Shown here piece by piece: positions 29,726 through 52,560 of a stretch of DNA of 64,000 nucleotides (positions within the stretch are counted from its first letter, which is position 1; each line of letters starts with the position of its first letter). The notes beneath the pieces are model-generated. The model did no database searches. It was not told the DNA's origin and saw only the letters and a list, made by a program, of their open reading frames with translations. This DNA is from Gorsachius magnificus. Its lineage: Eukaryota; Chordata; Aves; Pelecaniformes; Ardeidae. Made by a program: the position numbers and the translations under genes. The stretch spans positions 558,001-622,000 of the forward strand of contig CM067106.1 of assembly GCA_034008185.1 (NCBI GenBank). The letters run 5' to 3'.

Positions 29726-30875
29726 CCCAGTTTGACAACCAGACCGGGGCACACCCAGCCAGCCTCACCCCAGGGCAAACCATTTCCATTTTACATTTCT
29801 CTTGCTTAAACCTTCCAGTCCTTGCGTCTCACCCTGGCTTTTCTCTACTGGACTCAGAGCCACGGGGACCCCTCAACAGAAGGATTTCATGCCAGACAAA
29901 GAGGCAGGAAACGTCTCCACACCCCCCACCCCCCCAAAAAATATCCTTCCCAGTATATTTCTCCAGTGCTGCAGCTTTTGAAATACTTGTTTGCAGGTAG
30001 CAGGTTTAATGGGCCAACTGAAAACCATAAAACCAGGCACTAATTGGCTCAGGGAGAAGTGAAAATTCCGACACTCCGGATATTCTGCAGCTCCCATCGC
30101 TCTTGTCAACTCGCTGGGGCTGATGAGGAAGCGTAACATGGAGAGCGAGCGGTGATTAATCACTACAGCCGGCGCTATAAGGGTAAGGAAAAATAAGAAA
30201 ACAAACAACCCACCAGGAAAAACCCAGTCAAATTTATAACTTCTCCTTAACGAAGAGGACTGTATCATTCTGTGCTGCTGGGGGGAGGTGGGAAGAGCAG
30301 AAGGCAGCTCCTTTTTTGCCGGACACCTCCAAGCTGGTCCTGCATCCCGGGGCTGTTTCCTCGCCGATGCTTTGCCCGCCGCGGCTGGCTCGCTTCCAGG
30401 AGGGAACTGGGAGCAGTTCCCATCAGGGACAGGGCCCAGCAGAGCCCAGCTGGTGCCTGTGTCGGAGCCAGACGGACGCCAAACCAGGTTTAATTCAGGT
30501 ATCCGAGCCCTTCCTTCGCTCTGGCACCCGCAGCCTGGCACGTCGGGTCTGCTCCGCAGGAACGGAGGGCGGGAGCCGGGCAGAACTTGCCCTTCGACGC
30601 CGAACTGGGAGCAGCTTTCCTGGCCTCCCCTCCATCCCGGTGCCTTCCTCCTCCATCCCAGAGCAAGCACTGGGTCCTGCCGTACTGGGGAGCCCAATTT
30701 CCAACACCAGGAAAGGAAACCCCCTCGGATGGGCAGAGCTGCCCGGCGGGAGCAGGCTTTACCTCGGCACTGGCACGGGGTCCACCATCGCTGCAGGCAG
30801 ACAGACCTGTCCCAGCGTCCCTCCCCTTTGGTAAGAGCCTCCACCGGCGTGGAGTTGGGGCTGGATGGCAGGGGC
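29726..30875. other. Intergenic, no gene seen
   Basis: Unique sequence. The segment 30085-30190 has GTGATTAATCACTACAGC, a TAAT-containing palindrome-like core. Confidence 0.45.
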
Positions 30876-30877
30876 CC

Positions 30878-31602
30878 CCAGTCCAGGCTGGGGGCTGCCC
30901 TGCTGGGAAGCAGCTCTGCCCAGAGGGACCTGGGGGTCCTGGGGGGCCACAAGGTGGCCACGAGCCAGCAGGGTGCCCTGGTGGCCAAGAAGGCCAAGGG
31001 CGTCCTGGGGCGCAGCAAGAGGAGCGTGGCCAGCAGGGCGAGGGAGGTTCTCCTCCCCCTCTGCTCTGCCCTGGGGAGACCCCACCTGGAGCTCTGCGCC
31101 CAGTTCTGGGCTCCCCACTTCAAGGAGGAGGAGGAGGAGCTACTGGGGAGAGCCCAGAGGAGGGCAACCAAGGTGATGGGGGGCCTGGGGCATCTCCCCT
31201 AGGAGGAAAGGCTGAGGGAGCTGGGCTTGTTCAGCCTGGAGCAGAGCAGGCTGAGAGGGGATCTCATCACCACCTACAAATATCTCCAGGGTGGGGGGCA
31301 CGGGGACGCAGCCAGACTCTTCCCAGGGGTGCCCAGCGCCAGGCCAAGGGGCCATGGGCACAGCCTGAAGCAGAAGAGGTTCCAGTTGAACGGGAGGAAG
31401 AACTTCTTGCCTGGGAGGGTGCCCGAGCCCTGGCCCAGGCTGCCCAGGGGGGCTGTGGAGTCTCCTTCTCTGGAGATCTTCACCCCCCGCCTGGACGCTG
31501 TCCTGTGCCCCCTGCTCTGGGTGAGCCTGCTTGGGTGGGGGGGTGGCACTGGGTGAGCTCCGAGGGCCCTGCCAACCACTCCCAGGCTGGGATTCTGTGA
31601 AG
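30878..31602 (+). mobile_element. CR1 LINE 3' part
   Basis: Starts near CAGTCCAGGCTGGGGGCTGC and is nearly identical to 17930-18620 and to the reverse of 21758-22480. It ends CAGGCTGGGATTCTGTGA. Confidence 0.92.
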
Positions 31603-33110
31603 GCAAAGCCAGCAGCTCACAACCATGGGGGTCCAGCACCCTGATACCTCTGACCATGTGTGGGGCTTTCCAGCAGCACGTCTGCCTTGCAGGCACGGCT
31701 CCTGACCCTGCAGCGGGGGGTTGCAAACATGCTAGAACCCCCCAAAGTCCACCCAGGCTCAGAAAAAAAAACCCCACTTTGCGCTATGATCCAGTGGGGG
31801 AAAAAAATGAAAATAAAGAAAATCCATCCTCGTTCGCTCCCTCCCCTCTCCAAGGAACTCTCACGCAAACCCTCGCTTCCCTCCCCGAACTTTCCGGGCT
31901 GCAAGCTCGGTCCTGCAGCACCGCGCCGCAGCCCCTTCCAGCCGGGTCACGGCGGAGAACGCTGGCTCATCGTGAAGCCGGGAGTGCCTAAAAATAATTA
32001 AGCAGGAAAAGTTCATTACAGCGGAGCTCAGTGCTTCAGGCTCGTCCTTGGAAGCTGCCAGCAGCTCTCCCGCAGCTGGCAGTGCCGCGCACGCTGCTCG
32101 CTTGCCCAGACCCGTAATGAAATATGGGAAAAGGGGGGGGGGTAGGGAGAAAACTCGGCAAATTAGATCCAGTTGATGATCCAATTAAGGTTGTGTTTGC
32201 AGAACTATTGGATGCAAAAGCCAGTCCCTGGGCAGATGCCACGCTGAGAGGCAGCTCGCACAAAATGGCCCTGCAGGGAGCGCGGGGTGGCGGGGGGGGG
32301 GGGGGGGGGAGTTCGGGGGGGGGTTGGGGAGATGCGTCTGGTTTCATCTTTATACAACAGCTCAAGAGCTACATCTAGAGGTCCAGGCACCCTCCAAGGC
32401 GATAACTGCAACAGTCTTAACGAGGGATCTCGCTCCTTCCTGGAGGATTCGCAATCTGAGTGCCGCGTTCCTTCACCCGCCACCGCTACGGCTCATGTAA
32501 AAACCCAAATTACACTTTTTTATGCCACCAGCGATCGTCGCAGCCCAAGGACGAGCGGGTCCCGGAGACGTAGGCCCCAGCCTTGGCTGGGCTTCTCCAA
32601 GCCAACCTTTGCCTCCCCCCCTCCCCGAAAAAAAGCCCCTTCTGCGCCATTGCCTCCGTCAGGGTAAGCGATAAAAGCGTTTAAGGCCAAGAGAGAGCAA
32701 GGCTTAAAGTTAAGGGATTAGTTAGGGGACTTGGCATGGACGTTCAGGGAATGCAGAGCCGCCGTCAGGGTGGTGTGACGGAGGGGCGGAGCGGGCTCCC
32801 ATGGATGCACAGACAGGGCTGCGCAAATGGGATTTCACTGGTGGCTTCCTGGGGAAAAAGAATCTGAAGGATCAAGAAATTCAGTAACAGGGATTAGACG
32901 GAGCTCGAAAAAAGAATTGCCTTCCCCAGCAGAGCCAGCGAGCGGTTTTTGACAGGGAGCAGCGTTAAATAAACCCGTGTCGGGGCGTCCATGCGCCCTT
33001 CTGGATCCCGATTCCTAACGCCTGGAGAACTGTCACGCATCCCATGGAAGGTGGAGGGGCTGCGTCTGCAAGCAAGTGCCAGCGTAGGCCCAGCCCTGGA
33101 AGGAAAACGC
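31603..33110. other. Intergenic, no gene seen
   Basis: Unique sequence with a G run near 32290-32330. No gene recognised. Confidence 0.45.
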
Positions 33111-33695
33111 AGGGATGCTCCCAGGATGGCACTGGTTGTTTGGCACGGAGACACCAAAGCAATCCCCGGGGCGCATCCGGGATGCTCCCAGGCTGTTTGG
33201 GATAAATGGAGACACCAAAGCAATCCCCGGGGCGCATCCGGGATGCTCCCAGGACGGTGCTGGCTGGCTGCTGTTTGGCACGGAGACACCAAAGCAATCC
33301 CCTGGTGCATGGAGACACCAAAGCAATCCTCAGGGCGCATCCAGGATGCTCCCAGGATGGTGCTGTTTGGCACGGAGACACCAAAGCAATCCCCATGGTG
33401 CATCAAAGCAATCCCCCGGATGCATCCGGGATGCTCCCAGGAGGTGCTGGCTGGCGCGTTTGGCACGAGACCAAAGCAATCCCCCGGATGCATCCGGGAT
33501 GATCCCAGGACGGTGCTGTTTGGCACGGAGACACCAAAGCATCCCCGGATGCATCCGGGATGCTCCCAGGATGGTGCTGGCTGGCTGCTGTTTGGCACGG
33601 AGACACCAAAGCATCCCCCGGACGCATCCAGGATGTCCCGGGGTGGCTGGCTGCTGTTTGGCACGGAGACACCAAAGCAATCCCCGGGATGCATC
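33110..33695. repeat. Minisatellite, unit about 60-85 bp
   Basis: About nine irregular units carrying GGCACGGAGACACCAAAGCA, ATCCCCCGGATGCATCCGGG, ATGCTCCCAGGA and GGTGCTGGCTGGCTGCTGTT. Confidence 0.9.
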
Positions 33696-34204
33696 CATAG
33701 GCAAAGCATTGGGTCTGGGTGACCAAAGACCACCACAACGCTCCCAAGGCATGGATGGGACCCAAGGGTCCTGATTTGGGCGCTGCTGCTTTGGTCCGTG
33801 GAGACCCCACTCTTTCCAGGAGCGGGACGGACCCTCAGCCACACAACTGCTGCTTCTCCATCCGCCCCCTGCCCTGGGTCTCATAAAGATCCTCCCTTGA
33901 GCAGACTCCGGATAATTTCTATCGGGTTTTTTTCCCCAGAAAAGACAATTTCTGCAAAGCCTTTGTGAAAATGAACGTGTTGGGCTCGAACGACTCGGTA
34001 ACACCCCCCCCCCCCCCCCCAAAAGACCACTTCAACCTCCTCTCCCTTCGCATGAACGCCACCAGAACCTCATCCCAACCCGGCCGCTCGATTTAATCCC
34101 ACCCAGGCTTCGATGCATTAACCAGAGCAGCGCTCACCGCTCCACAGCGCCTCCCCCTCCAAAAAAAAATAAATACAATTTATGATTTCTTCTGGGGCAG
34201 AAAC
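33696..34204. other. Intergenic, no gene seen
   Basis: Unique sequence with a long C run near 34004-34020. No gene recognised. Confidence 0.4.
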
Positions 34205-34205
34205 G

Positions 34206-34578
34206 CCACCGGGGAGCAGAGGGGGCTGAGGGGAGCCCTTCTGGCTGCCTACCAGTGCCTGAGAGGAGGGGGGAGCCGGGGGGGTCGGGCTCTGCTCCCA
34301 GGGAAGGGGCGATGGGACGAGGGGCAAGGGCCTCCAGTTGTGCCAGGGCAGGGGGAGGTTGGCCCTGGGGAACAATTCCTTCCCCAAAGGGCTGTCAGGG
34401 GCTGGAAGGGGCTGCCCAGGGAAGGGGTCGAGTCCCCAGCCCGGGGGGGATTTAACAGCCGGGCAGAGGCGGTGCTGAGGGCCGGGGTTTGGGGGTGGGA
34501 TGGCAGGGGTAGGGGGACGGCTGGGCTGGGGGAGCTGAAAGGACTTTCCCAACCCAAACCATTCTGGGATTCTATTCG
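34206..34578 (+). mobile_element. CR1 LINE 3' fragment, second subfamily
   Basis: Starts GGAGCAGAGGGGGCTGAGGG and ends CCAACCCAAACCATTCTGGG ATTCTATT. Truncated at nearly the same point as 37125-37492. Confidence 0.9.
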
Positions 34579-34983
34579 ACGAAGAACACCGTGTACTGGG
34601 GTTCAACCCGTTCTTGGGAAATAAGGCATTGCCTCAACACGAAGCAGGGGAACCCAATGACGACGGAGAATAAAGAATATTCACGACCTTAGAGTTTAAA
34701 ACAAATCTGGAGAGGTTTTTTCTCAATACCGCGCAAGCCCCGTTCCCATTTTAGGATTTAAAAAACCCCAAACCAAACCTCAACCAGCAAGAGCCAACAC
34801 AGATCGCAGAGGATTTTGTCGGTTCTCATAGAAGCCACGAGATCTCTGCAGGCAGAGGAGGAGAAATAATCAATACCAGAGCTCTTGAGAGGTTTAATTG
34901 GAGAGGGCTTTATTTTCTGGAACTACACAGCCGGTTTGCATTGGACCAAAGCTGGGATTCTTTTTTTTTTTTTTTCCCCCGTT

Positions 34984-34989
34984 TTTATT
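34984..34989 (-). terminator. Candidate PIN1 polyadenylation signal
   Basis: TTTATT on the + strand reads AATAAA on the minus strand, about 1.15 kb after the PIN1 stop. A second candidate lies at 34909-34914. The sequence between 34990 and 36140 would then be the PIN1 3'UTR, including the A run seen as T at 35957-36000. Confidence 0.5.
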
Positions 34990-35954
34990 TCGCTAGACAT
35001 AAGCAATGCAGTGTAACTGGAAAACGATGACGGACAGTGTCTAAACCACAAGTGGATCGAGAGGAGCTTGAGGGAAAAAAAGAAACACACACCCCCCCAC
35101 AAAAAAAAAAAACAACCCCACACCCCAGCCTTCTAGCTAAAAGTGAAAATCCACAACCTGCCCTAGGGAATGGCACCGTCGTGTCTATGGGACGGAGCGA
35201 CTTCGGGCCGGAATGGGAAGCACACAGCATCCTACGTACCGCTACCCAGCTCGGGTTGGCTACCCATCGTCCTGCAGTGGCAACTACTGGCCGTTAGCCC
35301 CTCTCGTTTAGATTCGGATCCCAAAAGGCATCTTCAAGTTTGAGAGTCGAAGGGATGGCAGGAGCTGAGCGAGCTCCCGGCGCCAGCGCGGTGACGGGAC
35401 AGAGGGACGATCCTCGCCAAGACGGCTGCGTTAAGGGACACTAGGGACGGACACCGAGCGGCGGGCGCCCCACGCTAAGCTGGCTCAGCCTTCGTTATCT
35501 TACGGTCAACGGACGAATGGCTTTAGGAAATCAGTTCTACAAACCAACAGAGCCCGGAGGCGCAGAGCAAACACCCTTCGCCCGGGTTAAAAAGGCGTTT
35601 AAAAGAACCATGCAGAGGGTCGGGGAGCTCGTTCCGTCATAGCACCAGGGTTCACGAGTCAGCTTGGCCGTCGCCGCGCCGCAATAAATACTCTAACGGG
35701 GAGGAGGGGGGGAATGGGGATGTGGGAAGCGCTGAAGTGCGACCGCTAGCATCGACGACTCCTCGGCTTTAGGAGATGCGGCAATGGAACTCAAGCAGCT
35801 GGGGCATGCCAGGAACGTCGGGTTGAACATTCCCCTCTGCTCATGAAGGATGCTACTGTCTTATTCTGATGGCGTTCTCACCCTCGGCTAACCATGCAAC
35901 TCTGCAGGTGACAAACACGGTGTCAGGTGCCACAGAAGATTCAGATATGAAATG

Positions 35955-35987
<33 letters not shown>

Positions 35988-36140
35988 CTTTTTTTTTTTC
36001 TTTCCTTCGCTTTTTTAACTGGATATGAAGTTCCTCTGGGAGAGTGCAGGGTTGGAGTAAGGTTGGGTTTGGTTTGGTTTTTGTTTTGTATTTCCTTTCT
36101 TCCCCTCGCCCTTTCCTTTCTAACACGTCACCAAGGCACT

Positions 36141-49403
<13,263 letters not shown>

Positions 49404-49620
49404 CTTCCCTCGGCTGCACCGCCCGCGCCCGGCCCGGCCCCATTGGCGCGGGGAAGAGGGCGGGCTCATCCCACCCCTTCCCTCCTCCTATTGGTCCGAG
49501 GGAAGGCAGCCCCAACCTCCCCGCACTGCTATTGGTGGAAGCGCCCGCCCTTCTAACGCTCATTGGCTGAGGGCGGGAGGCCGCATTGAGCATGGAAGCG
49601 GCCCCGGCCACGTGACGCGG
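49404..49620 (-). promoter_or_regulatory. PIN1 promoter with CCAAT-box cluster
   Basis: Upstream of the PIN1 ATG (49403) lie four ATTGG motifs on +, that is CCAAT on the PIN1 strand, at 49442, 49490, 49531 and 49562. A CACGTG E-box is at 49609-49614. The stretch is CpG-rich and lacks a TATA box. Confidence 0.65.
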
Positions 49621-49746
49621 ACGGTGGCCGCCAGGGGACAAAAGAGGTGGGAAAAGGAGCAGCGCGTTGCTCACCCCCCCCGCCCGGTTCGGCGGCTCCC
49701 AGTGCCCCCTTCCCACCCAGCAACACAAAAACTCGAGAGAAACGAG

Positions 49747-49752
49747 TTTATT
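49747..49752 (-). terminator. UBL5 polyadenylation signal
   Basis: TTTATT on + (AATAAA on minus), 170 bases after the UBL5 stop at 49922-49924. Cleavage near 49730 would leave only about 330 bases to the PIN1 start codon. Confidence 0.65.
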
Positions 49753-49921
49753 ATAAACCACTTCACCACTTCAGGGCAGCTACAGCTGGTTTAAAGCCTC
49801 AACACGGCCATACCAGAGGGAGTTGGGGGCGGGGGGGGAAGGGGATGCACAGATTTTGGGGGGGGGTCCCATGGAGAAAAGAGCACCTGAGGAGCGGGGA
49901 ATGGGGAGGAAACTGCAATCG

Positions 49922-51749
49922 CTACTGGTAGTAGAGTTCCAGGTTCATGCCATCGTGGATCTCATCTGGAGGATGGAGTTAAGGTGAAGGGTGGAGAGAT
50001 TGAACCGCCCCCCCCCCCGCCCCCCTGTTAACACCCTAAAAACAGCCCCCCTGAAGGATACAGTCGCCCAGCGTGACGTGATCCTTGAAGATGGTGTACC
50101 TGTGGGGATGGAAAATACAGCGATCAAGCAGCCGGTACCGTTAAAAACCCCCCCACACCCTCCCCTGTCCCCAAGCAATGGCTGTGCCCTGGTTTTGTTA
50201 TTCTCTCTTATTAAACTGTCTCTATCTCAACCCACGGGTCTTACTTCTTTTTTCTTTTCCCCAATTCTCTCCCCCATCCCACCGAGGGGGGGGGGGGGGG
50301 GGGGCAGTGAGCAAGCGGCTGCGTGGCGCTGAGTTGCCAGCTGGGTTAAACCACGACAGTCCTATTTTGGCACCCGACATGGGGCCTGAAGGGTTGAGAT
50401 AAGGACAGATCTGAACATTTTTTAAACGAATTTGTGATAAGCATTTATTATATCAGTCTAATAGTCACTGGTGTCAATGTTTTATTTCATAGAATCATAG
50501 AATCACCTCGGTTGGAAAAGACCTTTAAGATCATCGAGTCCAACCGTTAACCTAGCACTGCCATCCCACCACTAAACCCTGTCCCTCAGCACCTCATCTC
50601 CCCTTCTTTTAAATCCCTCCAGGGATGAGGACTCCACCACCTCCCTGGGCAGCCCATTCCAGAGCCTGACAGCCCTTTCGGTGAAGAAGTTTTTCCTAAT
50701 GTCCAACCTAAACCTGCCCTGGCGCAGCTTCAAACCATTCCCCCTCATCCTATCGTCTGTTACCAGGGAGCAGAGGCCGACCCCCACCTCGCTCCCCCCT
50801 CCTCTCAGGCAGTTGTAGAGGGCGATCAGGTCTCCCCTCGGCCTCCTCTTCTCCAGACTAAACCACCCCAGTTCCCTCAGCCGCTCCTTGTATGACTTGT
50901 GTTCCAGACCCCTCCCCAGCTTGATTGCTCTCCTCTGGACCTGTTCCAGCAAGGCAACATCTTTCTTGGAGTGAGGGGCTGTCAGAGTTGTTGTCCTTGT
51001 TCGCAGAGTTCTTTTATGTAACACCTTACCTGCTGTACGCACTCCCCGTGCTGCTGGTTATCATTTTTCGCAAGTGGATTAAAGTTACTGTTTTGCTGTA
51101 CTGTGTAATACTGGCTTATGCTATGATAAAATTATTGATCGTCAAATTAAGCTCGTATTTGTCCTCAGTATTGCTGTCGCCTCTGTATTTTGGGAACCAT
51201 CTATTGGGAATTGTGAATAATTACACATTTTACTTTTCCTCCTCAGAGAGCAAGCCCGTGGAGGAGACACCTTACTCCATCTTCCCCTTCTTCTCTGAGC
51301 TAATTACAACAGTTCTTGAGAATTTTGAATATCTTTGGGATGTTCAAACCAGCGTGGTCCTATTGCTAGGTCTCCTGAATATGGTTCAGTTTTTACTCAG
51401 GGTTAGACTCCTACGTAAATTATATACCATCCAAAGATCAACTCCTGCCACAGGCACCGCGGCTACTCCAACCTCAGCTTCACCCCCCTGGGGCCTCACT
51501 CACCACTTCTTGAGCACGATTTTATCCCAACGGGTCCCGGTTTGTGCCGCGATCAACTTCTTCAGGTCGCGGATGGAATCCTCCGTGCTGGTGAGGCCGT
51601 TAAGGAAAAGAAACCGGGAAAAGACACCTCACCCCCCCACCCCCCCACCCCCCCCCCACCCCCGCCCTTCCATCCCCGTTTCCCGGGGGATACTTGCATT
51701 TCACCCGCACTTTCTTGCCCAGACGATCGTTACAGACCACTTCGATCAT
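49922..51749 (-). CDS. UBL5: Ubiquitin-like protein 5 (Hub1)
   Basis: UBL5/Hub1 is a ubiquitin-like protein that binds spliceosome components non-covalently and influences splice-site use. Coding exons, in transcript order: 51749-51694, 51587-51504, 50099-50062 and 49965-49922, all GT-AG and in phase, giving exactly 73 residues. The protein starts [18 protein letters not shown], has [17 protein letters not shown] and [10 protein letters not shown], and ends [11 protein letters not shown]. The paired tyrosines at the C-terminus, in place of ubiquitin's Gly-Gly, mark Hub1. A non-coding first exon probably ends at 52437 (donor GTGGGT), and the coding exon starts after a CAG at 51755-51757. Intron 1 holds a G-rich array; the intron between the second and third coding exons holds an ERVL fragment with a nested CR1. 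Confidence 0.96.
50165..50487 (+). mobile_element. ERVL-type endogenous retrovirus: LTR 3' part, primer-binding site and leader
   Basis: An avian ERVL-like LTR end (TTATTAAACTGTCTCTATCT; CAACCCACGGGTCTTACTTC; GGGTTAAACCACGACAGTCC) is followed by TGGCACCCGACATGGGGC, which resembles a lysine-tRNA primer-binding site with a few changes. A short leader follows. It lies antisense inside a UBL5 intron. A long G run (50285-50305) interrupts the LTR. Confidence 0.75.
50488..50990 (-). mobile_element. CR1 LINE fragment nested in the ERVL element
   Basis: On + begins TCATAGAATCATAGAATCAC and GGTTGGAAAAGACCTTTAAG, the CR1 3' tail. Minus-strand frames show [37 protein letters not shown] and [11 protein letters not shown], the C-terminal CR1 coding region. 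ERVL sequence continues on its far side. Confidence 0.9.
50991..51475 (+). mobile_element. ERVL internal fragment
   Basis: AT-richer sequence with a long open frame of several hydrophobic segments, matching what I recall of an internal open frame found downstream of the leader in avian ERVL elements. It is a truncated old copy: gag, pol and the 3' LTR are absent, and it stops just before the UBL5 exon at 51504. Recognition is from memory of the family, without a database check. Confidence 0.6.
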
Positions 51750-51779
51750 GGTGGCTGTGGGGGATGAGATGGCGGGGTG

Positions 51780-52375
51780 GGGGGGTTAACAGGGAGGAGC
51801 GAAGAGGCACTGGGGAGGGGGGGGAAGGCACCAGGAAGGGGAAAGAAGGCACCGCGGGGAGGAAGGAGGCACCGGAGGGAAGGGGAACACCGAGCGGGGG
51901 GGAGGGGGGAGAGGAGGCGGCACCGGGTAGGGGGGGGAGGAGAAGAAGGAGGCACCGGGAAGGGGTGGGGGGGAGGAGGAGGTGGCACCGGGAAGGGGCG
52001 GGGGGGGAGGCGAGGCGGGGGGGGGGGAGGCGAGGCGGGGGGGGGGGGGAACCACCGGGGAACGGGCGGGGGGGGGGGGAGGAAGCGGCACCGGGAAGGG
52101 GCGGGGGGGAGGAGGAGGGGGGGGAGGCACCGGATGGCGGGGAATGGGGGGGGAGGAGAAGGAGGGGGGGGGGGGGGGGGGGGGAGGAGGGGGGGGAAGC
52201 ACCGGGAAGGCGGAGGGGGGGGGGGGAGGGGGGGGAGGCACCGGGAAGGGGCGGAGGGGGGGGGGGGGAGGGGGGGGAGGCACCGGGAAGGGGCGGGGGG
52301 GGGGGGGAGGGGGGGGAGGCACCGGGAAGGGGCGGGGGGGAGGAGGAGGGGGGGGGAGGCACCGGGGGCGGGTAT
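51780..52375. repeat. G-rich minisatellite in UBL5 intron 1
   Basis: Tandem variants of GAGGCACCGGGAAGGGGCGG followed by long G runs with GAGGAGG. Up to 18 consecutive G. The UBL5 template strand is the G-rich one, so the transcript is C-rich across this intron. Confidence 0.95.
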
Positions 52376-52437
52376 CGGTAGGGAAAGGGGTTAAATAGGG
52401 AGGTCCCGGCCCCACCGGAGCCCCCCCGGTACCCACC

Positions 52438-52560
52438 GAGCTCTGCGTCACTCCGCCACAGTCGCTACCGAGCCGGAAGCGGAAGTTAGCGGCCGCCGAG
52501 GCGGAAGCGGAAGTGACGCCCGGAAGGGCCGCCTCATTGTGGTGTAGAAGCCAAAATGGC
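52438..52560. promoter_or_regulatory. Shared divergent promoter of UBL5 (-) and FBXL12 (+)
   Basis: About 120 bases between the probable UBL5 first-exon donor (52437) and the FBXL12 ATG (52556). It holds several ETS-type GGAAG cores (near 52475, 52481, 52503, 52509 and 52522), a CRE-like GTGACG at 52513, and CAAAATGGCGGC at the FBXL12 start, which matches YY1. No TATA box. Confidence 0.7.

Noticed and set aside
30587..31600. A 337-codon frame including [13 protein letters not shown] repeats
   Set aside because: Its second half is CR1 read in a non-coding frame, which recurs in every copy of that CR1.
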